A stretch of DNA of 7,079 nt from Desulfocapsa sp. (GTDB taxonomy: Bacteria; Desulfobacterota; Desulfobulbia; Desulfobulbales; Desulfocapsaceae): positions 1-7,079 of the forward strand of contig JAOZTO010000126.1 in assembly GCA_029942265.1 (NCBI GenBank), written 5' to 3'. A program made the position numbers and the translations under genes. Numbering within the stretch: the first letter of the stretch is position 1; each line of letters opens with the position of its first letter. This document shows positions 1 through 6,757 of this stretch, piece by piece. A model generated the notes under the pieces. That model searched no databases and was not told the origin of the DNA. It saw only the letters and a list, made by a program, of their open reading frames with translations.

Positions 1-539
1 ACTAATGACGGATTGTTTGCCCACAACCCTCCATCTGCTAACATGTATGTGTTAATGATGTGTGGATCGAAATAAGTAGGTGCCGAGCAGGATGCCAGAA
101 CTGCATCTGCAACAAATATATTGGGATCACGACAAAATGATCCGTCATATTTGGATTTAAGAACATGAACACAACCGTTGCCGATATCAGTGGCTGGAAT
201 CAAAAGAGGCGTATCTATATCGCCAAGTTTTCTATCATCAAAAACATCAAAGAGTACTTTTTTCAAGTAGCTTTTCTTATACCTGCTGGCTGTGAGTCCT
301 AATCGAAAGAGTGGCCGTTTAGTAAAGATATGCTTGCCATGATCTTTATAAAAGTCACAAATATTTTTTGCACTTAACCCACAAGCAAGACCTGCAGCTA
401 TTATGGCTCCTGTGCTTGTTCCTGCAATTAAGGAGAAATCATCTTTCCAAGATACTGAAAACTCTTCTTCGATTCGGTGAAGGATATGCGCAGCATAAAT
501 GCCACGAAGACCTCCTCCATCAATGGATAATATTTTCAA
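1..539 (-). CDS. Patatin-like phospholipase, 3' end cut by window edge
   Basis: Patatin-fold lipases hydrolyse acyl ester bonds of phospholipids with a Ser-Asp dyad; bacterial members include CapV-type effectors that degrade the inner membrane during phage infection. The 179 codons present show the oxyanion-hole motif DGGGLRG (residues 7-13), the nucleophile elbow GTSTG (40-44, Ser42) and the second catalytic motif ADGGLWANNPS (168-178, Asp169), with SCSAPTYF (150-157) just before it, as is typical of patatins. The reading frame is open throughout, so the active site is intact; the C-terminal part lies outside the window. No ATG exists in frame between the upstream TAG (591-593) and the DGGG motif. 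I choose TTG at 539-537, which puts the motif at the usual distance from the N-terminus and has GGAG (550-553, complement) 10 bases upstream; TTG at 560-558 is the alternative. It is divergent from brxR, with 190 bases between them. No signal peptide is visible. No cyclic-nucleotide synthase is seen, so a CBASS assignment is not supported. Family sure, biological role inferred. Confidence 0.92.
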   Translation of the reverse strand, partial: MKILSIDGGGLRGIYAAHILHRIEEEFSVSWKDDFSLIAGTSTGAIIAAGLACGLSAKNICDFYKDHGKHIFTKRPLFRLGLTASRYKKSYLKKVLFDVFDDRKLGDIDTPLLIPATDIGNGCVHVLKSKYDGSFCRDPNIFVADAVLASCSAPTYFDPHIINTYMLADGGLWANNPSL

Positions 540-641
540 TAGATACTTGCTCCGCTTCAAATGATATATGTTTTGTATTCTGTGTGAACACTAAGTCCGA
601 ATAGTTTATATGTCAACAAGTCAAGTAGAATAAAAGTGAAT

Positions 642-653
642 ATGCTTTTGCAT
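642..653. promoter_or_regulatory. Inverted repeat ATGC-TTTT-GCAT, candidate operator
   Basis: A perfect 4+4 inverted repeat with a four-base centre overlaps the candidate brxR -35 (TTGCAT, 648-653). A dimeric regulator such as BrxR bound here would block polymerase, which would fit autoregulation. The arms are short, so chance is possible. Confidence 0.3.
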
Positions 654-693
654 TCTTAGTATACATCTATTTTAAAATATGATATTAAATGAG

Positions 694-702
694 TAACGGT
701 TA
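694..702. promoter_or_regulatory. Palindrome TAAC-G-GTTA upstream of brxR, candidate operator
   Basis: A perfect 4+1+4 palindrome sits 27 bases before the brxR start, downstream of the candidate -10, in a position suited to repression. It is short and in AT-rich DNA, so it is offered only as a candidate site for BrxR. Confidence 0.28.
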
Positions 703-717
703 TTAAATATTTGCGAT

Positions 718-722
718 GGAAG
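718..722 (+). promoter_or_regulatory. Ribosome binding site of brxR
   Basis: GGAAG lies seven bases before the ATG at 730 and supports that start. Confidence 0.6.
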
Positions 723-729
723 ATACATT

Positions 730-1617
730 ATGAGATGGAATGTCAAGAAGAGATTGGAGTTTATCGAGTCAAGGCTTCTGTGGGAGGGAAGGATCAGTCG
801 AAGGGATATCGTTGATTTCTTTGATATTTCAACACCACAGGCCACAAAGGATCTTAAGTCGTATCAAGAAGACGCCTCCGGCAATCTTTACTATGACAAT
901 AGTGCCAAGCAGTATATAGCCACAGATTCCATAGAACCAATATTTGTTTCCAAAAAAAGTACATCATATCTGTCGCAATTACTAATTGCTCTGCTGGAAA
1001 AAACTAAAGATGTGTTTTCTTGTGGGACAATGCCACCAGCATACAGTCTTCCCAACCCTGGGAGAATTGTTGATGAGCACACATTCAAGACTATTTTACA
1101 ATGTGTCCATAATGGCACTTCCATAGAAATCGAATATCAGTCTATGAATAATTCTAAGCCGAGCCGGAGATGGATATCTCCACATGCTTTGGGCTTTGAC
1201 GGTCATAGGTGGCACGTTCGCTCTTTATGTCACAAAAGTAAACAGTATAGGGATTTCAACTTGGGTAGGATTTTGTCTTTAGGAGAAACCAAAAAGAGTT
1301 CCCTAGATCACTCAAACGATTTCTTGTGGTACGATACTGTTACATTCCGGATCTCAACCCATCCTGGCTTAACTGAGAGTCAAAAAAAATGTATAGAACG
1401 AGATTATAATATGGTGGATGGGGAGGCTGAAATTGAAATAAAAGCAGCTTTTCATTTTTACTTAAAAGAAAGATTAAAGTTAACAACTGGGCATAAAAAT
1501 AATCCGGCCAAAGAACAACAAATTATCCTCATTAATGAAAATGAAGTTAATACCAAGGTAGATTTGTTGGAAAGTATTGCACGCACTAGGCTTGAGCCTC
1601 TTGACTTACCACAGTAA
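730..1617 (+). CDS. brxR: BrxR, winged-helix/WYL-domain transcriptional regulator of BREX
   Basis: A 295-residue DNA-binding regulator of the WYL family. The N-terminal winged helix-turn-helix covers about residues 5-65; its helices include RLLWEGRISRRDIVDFF and STPQATKDLKSY. A WYL domain runs about 123-185 (SIEIEYQS at 131-138, SPHALGFDGHRWHVRSLC at 150-167, FNLGRIL at 176-182), and a C-terminal WCX-type region about 200-295. The canonical W-Y-L triplet reads W161-H162-V163 here. Homologues encoded just upstream of BREX operons (BrxR) are dimeric repressors binding inverted repeats in the promoter region; the WYL domain is thought to sense a nucleic-acid or nucleotide ligand. The gene lies 74 bases before brxA on the same strand, exactly the BrxR position, and is divergent from the phospholipase gene, so it could control both. 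Start is supported by GGAAG at 718-722. A run of eight A (1382-1389) inside the gene could be a slippage site. The family is certain; naming it BrxR rests on fold, length and position. Confidence 0.9.
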   Translation: MRWNVKKRLEFIESRLLWEGRISRRDIVDFFDISTPQATKDLKSYQEDASGNLYYDNSAKQYIATDSIEPIFVSKKSTSYLSQLLIALLEKTKDVFSCGTMPPAYSLPNPGRIVDEHTFKTILQCVHNGTSIEIEYQSMNNSKPSRRWISPHALGFDGHRWHVRSLCHKSKQYRDFNLGRILSLGETKKSSLDHSNDFLWYDTVTFRISTHPGLTESQKKCIERDYNMVDGEAEIEIKAAFHFYLKERLKLTTGHKNNPAKEQQIILINENEVNTKVDLLESIARTRLEPLDLPQ

Positions 1618-1651
1618 GAGTTGGATAGATTGATTGAAAACTTTTGATATT

Positions 1652-1691
1652 ACCTGTAATAACATTAAGATAATGATTTTTTGTTGCAGGT
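1652..1691 (+). promoter_or_regulatory. Leader hairpin abutting the brxA start
   Basis: The brxR-brxA gap contains ACCTGTAATAA (1652-1662) facing TTGTTGCAGGT (1681-1691): 11 consecutive pairs as RNA, two of them G-U. Nested directly inside is CATTA (1663-1667) paired with TAATG (1671-1675) around an AGA loop, leaving only ATTTT (1676-1680) as a bulge. The 3' arm ends at the base before the ATG at 1692 and contains the only purine-rich GCAGG near it, so folding would hide the brxA initiation region. It is not an intrinsic terminator, as no U-tract follows the stem. It may be an RNA switch on brxA translation or, as DNA, an ACCTG/CAGGT operator. The pairing is read directly; the function is inferred. 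Confidence 0.45.
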
Positions 1692-2315
1692 ATGAACTTG
1701 AAAAATAAAATGACAAAGAATATTACCACATACAACGGAGAAATAGTCGCAGGCTCTCTGATGATTCCAGAGTCAAGAAAGGTATCTGAACTCTTATTGC
1801 AAGAAGTCTCAAAAGATGAATGGAACCAAGCGATTATCACTGATAATATTCTTCAAAAAAGAAGTCCAGCAACGGCTAAAAGACAAGCAAATCTTATACG
1901 AAAACGCCTATCGTTGATGACGGCAGATCTTTGGTACCTTGTAAAAGACGGTTCTGCAGAAACAGCAACTCAGGCAGTATTAGCAGCAGCAATAAAACAT
2001 TCCAGATTGGTTGGTGACTTTATGGATAGAGTCTGTCGAGATCATTGGCAGACGTATAACCCAAAACTCAACAAAACAGATTGGAGAGCATACCTAGAAA
2101 GCTGTGTGCAGATTGAACCAATCATTGCTAACTGGTCAGAATCTACTACAGAGAAATTACGTCAGGTTGTGTTTCGGATATTGGCAGAATCCGCCTTTAT
2201 CGATAATTCCCGGTCACTCGAATTGCAATCTGTGCAGATAATGCCGGAAGTCGCCAAATACCTAAAACAGAATAACGAAGACTATGTCCTTCGCTGTATG
2301 GAGATTACTGAGTAA
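1692..2315 (+). CDS. brxA: BrxA, BREX core protein (DUF1819)
   Basis: A small all-helical core protein of type I BREX. Its biochemical role is not settled; the known BrxA structure resembles DNA-binding proteins and the protein binds DNA. The 207 residues match the family length of about 200. The N-terminal family signature is GEIVAGSLMIPESRKVSELL (16-35). It is followed by the basic helix RSPATAKRQANLIRKRL (57-73), a helical middle (ALLWYL-like TADLWYLVKDGS, 77-88) and the conserved C-terminal block AESAFIDNS (165-173) plus EVAKYL...YVLRCMEI (186-205). The start is uncertain: ATG at 1692 has GCAGG only one base away, while ATG at 1710 (residue 7) gives an N-terminus closer to typical BrxA but has no clear ribosome site. 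It begins the tight brxABC block, with brxB 12 bases downstream, and its initiation region is covered by the 1652-1691 hairpin. Confidence 0.95.
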   Translation: MNLKNKMTKNITTYNGEIVAGSLMIPESRKVSELLLQEVSKDEWNQAIITDNILQKRSPATAKRQANLIRKRLSLMTADLWYLVKDGSAETATQAVLAAAIKHSRLVGDFMDRVCRDHWQTYNPKLNKTDWRAYLESCVQIEPIIANWSESTTEKLRQVVFRILAESAFIDNSRSLELQSVQIMPEVAKYLKQNNEDYVLRCMEITE

Positions 2316-2327
2316 AGTAAGAATATT

Positions 2328-2900
2328 ATGGATACCTTTCAAAAGCGACTTAATCAAATTGTACCCAAGTTAACATCTGAGGAGCTGTTACAAAACAAAG
2401 GCTTGGCTAAAGATATTGGTTTTTATATTTTTGATTATCCTCCTGAAAAAGAGCTTGATCTCCGAGATCATATCAAATTCACATTACATCAGATCGGCAA
2501 AGTACGACCTGATTTGCAAGTGAAACATATTGATTTATTCAGGTTGGTTATTGAATATCTTAAAAGTCGTAAGCTGCTTGATAAAGTGCTTGAGATGCAA
2601 AAGAAAAAGGGAGATTCAAAACTTTTTGCAGCACTAAAAGCACCGTTGGCGGCAGATAAAATCGCTAAAGTCTTTGCAGAAATTGCTCAACCAGAAGAGC
2701 ATGATCTCGTCTTGATTTCTGGTGTCGGTAGTGTCTACCCAATGGTACGCAGTCACAATCTGCTCAATAACCTTCAGCCAATTATGGAAGATACTCCATT
2801 GGTAATGTTTTATCCCGGCAAGTTCACAGGTTATGGGCTGAGCTTGTTTGGAAAATTAGCAGAAAGTAATTACTATCGAGCCTTTCAACTGGCTCCTTGA
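2328..2900 (+). CDS. brxB: BrxB, BREX core protein (DUF1788)
   Basis: A 190-residue BREX core protein of the DUF1788 family. Its molecular activity is not established; it is required for BREX defence and is conserved with BrxC and PglZ. Length is typical. Family signatures are seen in order: FYIFDYPPEKELDLRDHI (32-49), a charged middle with EYLKSRKLLDKVLEMQKKKG (76-95), the block DLVLISGVGSVYPMVRSHNL (126-145) and the C-terminal PLVMFYPGKFTGYGLSLFG (157-175) followed by YYRAFQL (182-188). There is no signal peptide or membrane span. The gene starts 12 bases after brxA and ends 26 bases before brxC, so the three are co-transcribed. The ribosome site is weak (AAGTAAG upstream of ATG 2328), which may mean translation partly depends on ribosomes finishing brxA. 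Confidence 0.95.
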   Translation: MDTFQKRLNQIVPKLTSEELLQNKGLAKDIGFYIFDYPPEKELDLRDHIKFTLHQIGKVRPDLQVKHIDLFRLVIEYLKSRKLLDKVLEMQKKKGDSKLFAALKAPLAADKIAKVFAEIAQPEEHDLVLISGVGSVYPMVRSHNLLNNLQPIMEDTPLVMFYPGKFTGYGLSLFGKLAESNYYRAFQLAP

Positions 2901-2914
2901 AAATGAATCATCAT

Positions 2915-2920
2915 GGAGAG
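2915..2920 (+). promoter_or_regulatory. Ribosome binding site of brxC
   Basis: GGAGAG lies six bases before the ATG at 2927. It is the strongest ribosome site in the window and decides the brxC start over the out-of-frame ATG at 2923. Confidence 0.75.
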
Positions 2921-2926
2921 TAATGG

Positions 2927-5900
2927 ATGTTGATAAACGAAATATTTACCAAAAAAATATCCAGACCAATCAATGGTGTGGTCAAAGCAGACCAGCAAAA
3001 TGCAACCATCGTCTGGCAGGAGCTTGATGAATATGTCGTTACCAGAGAACTGTCAGTACATTTAAACGACCTGTTAAAAAAGTATCTTGCAGTAAAAGAT
3101 AATCCTCACGACCCCACAGTAACTGGTCGCATGGGTGTCTGGGTTTCCGGTTTCTTTGGTTCTGGTAAATCTCATTTTATTAAGATTCTCTCGTACCTTT
3201 TTGATAACCGCCTCACCAGTAATCCTGAAGATGGTAGTGAAAAAAATGCCATAGAGTTCTTTGATGATAAAATTAAAGATCCTATGATGCTCGGTGATCT
3301 TAAACGAGCAAGTCAGATAAGTACTGATGTCGTTCTTTTTAATATCGACAGTAAGGCTCAGGATGCCGATGGACGTACGGCTATCCGTTCAGTGTTTTGG
3401 AAAGTATTTAATGAGATGCAAGGGTTCTGTGGCGATTCCTTGCCACTTGCAGAGATGGAAAGATACTTGGTTCGCAAAGGAAAATATGAGGAATTCAAGG
3501 AAGTATTCAAAAAAAGTTATGGATCTGTATGGGAAGATGAACGAGACGCTTATACTCTATTAAAAGATGAAATTGTTGAGGCTTTTGCCCAAGTGTTAGG
3601 CAAAAGCATAGAAGCCACTGAAGAGTGGTTTGATAAGTCTGAGGAGACTGTCAATCCGTCCATAGAAACATTCTGTAAACGAGTTAAAGAATACCTGGAT
3701 TCAAAGGGTAACGAACATAGAATCGTATTCCTCGTTGATGAAATAGGACAGTTTATAGGAAGCGACACCCAGATGATGCTTAACTTACAAACCATGGTTG
3801 AAGACCTCGGCCGTGTCTGCGAAGGAAGAGCGTGGGTTTTTGTAACCAGCCAGGAAGATATTGATGCTGTTCTTGGCGATCTGAAATCAACCAAAGCTAA
3901 TGATTTTTCAAAAATTCAAGGTCGTTTCAATACGAGACTGTCTCTTTCCAGTACCAACACAGACGAAGTTATCCAGGCAAGACTCCTTGAAAAAACCGAG
4001 GTAGCAGACAAAGAGCTGCAAACCCTTTTCAGCACTAAGGGTGATATTATAAACAACCAGCTTACTTTTACCCATGATAGTGCAAACATGAAGCATTATG
4101 CAGACGGAAAAAGTTTTGCTGACCACTATCCATTCGCACCCTATCATTTCCAATTAGTACAAAAAATATTTGAGTCAATTCGAAAAGCTGGAGCCACAGG
4201 ACTCCATCTCTCAAGAGGAGAACGGAGTATGCTGGATGCGTTTCAGTCTGCAGCTGTAAGTGTATCCGAAAAATCGATAAATACGCTGGTTCCACTCTAT
4301 GAATTCTATCCTTGCATCGAGAGTTTTCTGGATACAGCCGTCAAAAGAAGTATCTCCCAGGCTAAAGACAACAGCAGTCTTGAAAAATTCGACATATCCC
4401 TGCTTCAAACTTTATTTCTTATCCGTTATGTGGATATCATTAAACCCAACGTAGATAACCTGGTAACACTCTGTATTGCCGAGGTGGATGCAGATAGAAT
4501 CAATCTCAAGCGTCAAATCGAAGATGGTCTCCAACGTCTTGAACAGCAGCATCTTGTTAATCGCAATGGAGATCTTTATTTTTTTCTTACCAATGAAGAA
4601 AGAGAAGTCGCCAAAGAAATAGAGAAAATTGATGTCTCATCCGCAGAAGAAATCGGACTTCTTGGCGATATTATCTTTGACGACATCCTCAAAGGAAATA
4701 CAAAACATCGCTACACTCCGTACCGAAAAGATTATTCATTCAATCGGATCTGTGATGACCATTTTCATAGTGGTAAAGGAAATGACGAACTGTCCGTGGA
4801 GTTTATAAGTCCGTTAAATGATAACTACAATATGTACACCAACAGCAAGTGTATCATGCACAGTGGTGCAAATGATGGCAATGTGGTGATAAAGTTGCCG
4901 GATCAAAAAAAGCTGACGGATGAAATAAGCCGTTTCATCCAGACAGATAAATTTATCAGACTAAAAAGTGATACTGCAGCATCCTCTACTCTGAAGGATA
5001 TTCTCAGAAATCGTGCAGATGAAAATCGTGAGAGAAAGAACCGATTACAAGGCATGTTGGATGAGATGATTCTCTCTTCTGAGTTTTATATCATGGGGAA
5101 TCAGCAGACAGTTTCTGCATCAACTGCCAGTACTGCAGTTGCTAGCGGTTTTGATTATCTTATTCAAAACTTTTATTCCAAGTTTGGCTACCTTACTAAA
5201 GTACATGCAAGTCCACAGGAAGTCCTGAACGAAATCAAACTAACCCTGAAGATGGATGATGTCGGGCAACAACAACTCAAACTCTTTGTTGAGAAAAACG
5301 AAGCCCAGGATCTAAAAGAGGTTAATACCTATATTTCACTTATGACCAGCAGCAATAAGCAGATCATTCTGACTGATCTTGTTGCACACTTTGTAAAACG
5401 ACCTTTTGGCTGGTCAGAATGGGAAACCGTGCTCTTGCTAACAAAGGTGTTTTGTGCTGGTAAAATCAACTTACTGTTCAGCGATGGAGATAAACTGAAA
5501 TCGCAAGATGCCTATGCTCCTCTTTCCAAAACAGCGTATTGGAAGAACATCAAAATTATCCAGAAAGAAATCATCTCTTCCGCAGATTTACAAAAGGTAA
5601 GAACCATAGCAAAAGATGTTTTTGGAACAATCGGTCCCGAAGGACAGGATAATCTGGCAAAGTTCCTTAAGACCAATCTGAATAGTTGGAAGGACACCTT
5701 ATTGTCTTACAAACCATTGGCAGACACAGGGCAATATCCTGGTAAAAAAGAGATCGACAGTTGCAACAAACTGGTGTCAGAACTGGTGTTGATTGGTGAT
5801 GTGTACGAGCTTATTAAAGCAATCCTTGCTAACAAGAATGATCTGCTTGAAACCTCCGATGACCTCCACGATCTGAATGATTTCTATAAGAACCAGAAAA

Positions 5901-6499
5901 CAACCTGGGAAGCGCTTTTACAAGCTGTGGCTGATTTTAAAGTTAACAGAACAATACTTGAAAAAGATGATGTGATAGCAAAAGCACTTCGACGGATGGA
6001 CGAGATTCTTAAAGCTCCACAACCTTACGGCATGATCAAGGAAGTCAATGGTCTGATCGCTAAGGTGCAGGATGTAAATGATAAATTACTGCAGGAATTT
6101 CTTGGCAAGGCAGAAGAAGAAATAGATCAAAAAATAGAGAAAGTTAAACTATTGCTCAATGAAAAGAAGGCAGATCAACATTTGAGTAATAAGGCTCTAT
6201 TTCAGCTACAGCAAACAAAAGGAAGCATTGGTGTTGAAAAAAGTATTCCAAATATTAAATACCAATTGGCTGACGCAGATGAGTACCTGGCTGAGACAAT
6301 CTGTCTTATTGAGGAAGAAACCGCGGAATACAAGAAAGGAAAAGGGACTCCGCCTAAACCTGTTAAAAAGATGAAGATGTCTAGTTATAACTCAAAGACT
6401 TATCTGGAGTCAGAAGAGGATGTTGACACTTTTCTGGAAAGAATAGGTGATGAGTTTAAAAAAGCTATTAAAAACAATCATAGAATTATGGTGTGCTAA
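2927..6499 (+). CDS. brxC: BrxC, large P-loop ATPase of BREX
   Basis: A 1190-residue cytoplasmic AAA-like ATPase, a defining core component of BREX (also called PglY in Pgl systems), expected to couple ATP hydrolysis to recognition or exclusion of phage DNA together with BrxB, PglX and PglZ. The N-terminal ATPase part shows the Walker A motif GFFGSGKS (75-82, Lys81, Ser82), followed by HFIKILSYLF typical of BrxC. Walker B is IVFLVDE (266-272, Asp271, Glu272) followed by IGQFIG, and a sensor strand WVFVTSQED lies at 303-311. A conserved KIQGRFNTRLSLSS segment (329-342) may supply an arginine finger. The long central part is mostly helical. The tail (about 1045-1140) is highly charged and probably coiled coil, then a basic linker (GKGTPPKPVKKMKMSSY) leads to a final helix EEDVDTFLERIGDEFKKAI typical of the natural BrxC end. 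Length and ends are normal and the frame is intact, so the gene is complete. GGAGAG precedes it by six bases. The stop is only 16 bases from the first CGCAAAG-type repeat, and the usual pglX does not follow directly. Confidence 0.97.
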   Translation: MLINEIFTKKISRPINGVVKADQQNATIVWQELDEYVVTRELSVHLNDLLKKYLAVKDNPHDPTVTGRMGVWVSGFFGSGKSHFIKILSYLFDNRLTSNPEDGSEKNAIEFFDDKIKDPMMLGDLKRASQISTDVVLFNIDSKAQDADGRTAIRSVFWKVFNEMQGFCGDSLPLAEMERYLVRKGKYEEFKEVFKKSYGSVWEDERDAYTLLKDEIVEAFAQVLGKSIEATEEWFDKSEETVNPSIETFCKRVKEYLDSKGNEHRIVFLVDEIGQFIGSDTQMMLNLQTMVEDLGRVCEGRAWVFVTSQEDIDAVLGDLKSTKANDFSKIQGRFNTRLSLSSTNTDEVIQARLLEKTEVADKELQTLFSTKGDIINNQLTFTHDSANMKHYADGKSFADHYPFAPYHFQLVQKIFESIRKAGATGLHLSRGERSMLDAFQSAAVSVSEKSINTLVPLYEFYPCIESFLDTAVKRSISQAKDNSSLEKFDISLLQTLFLIRYVDIIKPNVDNLVTLCIAEVDADRINLKRQIEDGLQRLEQQHLVNRNGDLYFFLTNEEREVAKEIEKIDVSSAEEIGLLGDIIFDDILKGNTKHRYTPYRKDYSFNRICDDHFHSGKGNDELSVEFISPLNDNYNMYTNSKCIMHSGANDGNVVIKLPDQKKLTDEISRFIQTDKFIRLKSDTAASSTLKDILRNRADENRERKNRLQGMLDEMILSSEFYIMGNQQTVSASTASTAVASGFDYLIQNFYSKFGYLTKVHASPQEVLNEIKLTLKMDDVGQQQLKLFVEKNEAQDLKEVNTYISLMTSSNKQIILTDLVAHFVKRPFGWSEWETVLLLTKVFCAGKINLLFSDGDKLKSQDAYAPLSKTAYWKNIKIIQKEIISSADLQKVRTIAKDVFGTIGPEGQDNLAKFLKTNLNSWKDTLLSYKPLADTGQYPGKKEIDSCNKLVSELVLIGDVYELIKAILANKNDLLETSDDLHDLNDFYKNQKTTWEALLQAVADFKVNRTILEKDDVIAKALRRMDEILKAPQPYGMIKEVNGLIAKVQDVNDKLLQEFLGKAEEEIDQKIEKVKLLLNEKKADQHLSNKALFQLQQTKGSIGVEKSIPNIKYQLADADEYLAETICLIEEETAEYKKGKGTPPKPVKKMKMSSYNSKTYLESEEDVDTFLERIGDEFKKAIKNNHRIMVC

Positions 6500-6515
6500 A
6501 CGGTGTATTATAAAT

Positions 6516-6560
6516 GATTATTCACCGCAAAGACGCAAAGGTCGCAGAGGTAAACAAGAT
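6516..6560 (+). repeat. CGCAAAG-type interspersed repeat, copy 1 (direct)
   Basis: A 45-base copy beginning GATTATTCACCGCAAAGACG; it matches 6713-6757 at 44 of 45 bases, the one change being GCAGAGG for GCAAAGG. It carries the tandem unit CGCAAAG spaced by one or two bases, and starts 16 bases after the brxC stop. Repeats of this kind are common in intergenic DNA of several environmental bacteria and are often seen beside GxxExxY genes (general knowledge, not searched here). Confidence 0.9.
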
Positions 6561-6602
6561 CAGTTACTTTAATGTACCTATTTTGAAGAATGAGATTAAG
6601 CG

Positions 6603-6616
6603 AATTGTGAACAATT
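6603..6616. repeat. Palindrome AATTGT-GA-ACAATT
   Basis: A perfect 14-base inverted repeat with two central bases in the spacer between repeat copies 1 and 2. Its half sites resemble those of LacI-family operators, but no such regulator is in the window. A further TGTGAA/TTCACA pair (6606-6611 with 6622-6627) overlaps it. Role unknown. Confidence 0.35.
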
Positions 6617-6620
6617 TATA

Positions 6621-6658
6621 ATTCACAGCAAAGATGATAAAAGATCGCAAAAATAATT
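6621..6658 (+). repeat. Degenerate copy 2 of the CGCAAAG-type repeat
   Basis: ATTCACAGCAAAGATG followed by AAAAGATCGCAAAAATAAT aligns with copies 1 and 3 with several substitutions and a two-base insertion. It looks like an old, decaying copy between two nearly identical ones. Confidence 0.6.
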
Positions 6659-6675
6659 AAACAAAAAAATCTTTT

Positions 6676-6707
6676 CTTTGCGTACTTTGCGCCTTTGCGG
6701 TGAATAA
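6676..6707 (-). repeat. CGCAAAG-type repeat, inverted copy
   Basis: Read on the minus strand this is TTATTCACCGCAAAGGCGCA continuing with AAGTACGCAAAG. It matches 6715-6746 at 29 of 32 positions in opposite orientation, with only seven bases (6708-6714) between them. The two would fold into a long stem as RNA or as a DNA cruciform. Confidence 0.88.
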
Positions 6708-6712
6708 CACAC

Positions 6713-6757
6713 GATTATTCACCGCAAAGACGCAAAGGTCGCAAAGGTAAACAAGAT
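6713..6757 (+). repeat. CGCAAAG-type interspersed repeat, copy 3 (direct)
   Basis: This is nearly identical to copy 1 (44 of 45 bases). It contains three CGCAAAG units with short spacers and forms the right arm of the fold-back with 6676-6707. It ends 44 bases before the GxxExxY start codon. Confidence 0.9.

Larger units (their letters stand above)
540..729. promoter_or_regulatory. Divergent intergenic control region between phospholipase gene and brxR
   Basis: These 190 non-coding AT-rich bases separate two divergent genes and must hold both promoters. For brxR a candidate -35 is TTGCAT (648-653), with TAAAAT (673-678) as -10 at a long 19-base spacing. For the minus-strand gene a perfect -35 TTGACA (616-611) is present, with a poor -10 TAGTGT 17 bases on; a second TTGACT overlaps the region at 624-619, giving a GTCAA direct repeat (612-616 and 620-624). 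Short inverted repeats lie at 582-591, 642-653 and 694-702. The region is the natural place for BrxR operators. Promoter calls are by eye and weak; the regulatory role of the region as a whole is well supported by gene orientation. Confidence 0.6.

Noticed and set aside
368..604. Open frame on the plus strand at 368-604
   Set aside because: It overlaps the antisense of the phospholipase active-site coding region, which has strong motif support; the plus-strand product has no recognisable feature.
1..729. Calling the left side a CBASS system
   Set aside because: Only the lipase is visible; no CD-NTase, cap genes or cyclic-nucleotide sensor domain can be seen in this window.
3550..3894. Minus-strand open frame of 114 codons inside brxC
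   Set aside because: It lies opposite the BrxC Walker B region; it has no ribosome site or family features and is a shadow of the real gene, as are the other minus-strand frames at 891-1124, 1586-1840, 3908-4408 and 5512-5697.
583..6613. Octamer TGTGAACA shared by the brxR upstream region (583-590) and the spacer after brxC (6606-6613)
   Set aside because: Two copies of an 8-base word in 7 kb can easily be chance, and the flanking bases differ.
6603..6627. LacI- or CRP-like site (AATTGTGA..., TGTGA...TCACA)
   Set aside because: The CRP half sites are 12 bases apart instead of 6, and there is no LacI-type regulator or sugar gene nearby; kept only as an unexplained palindrome.
6516..6757. Possible CRISPR array from the regularly spaced repeats
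   Set aside because: Copies differ in orientation and spacing, the unit is internally repetitive, and there are no uniform unique spacers.
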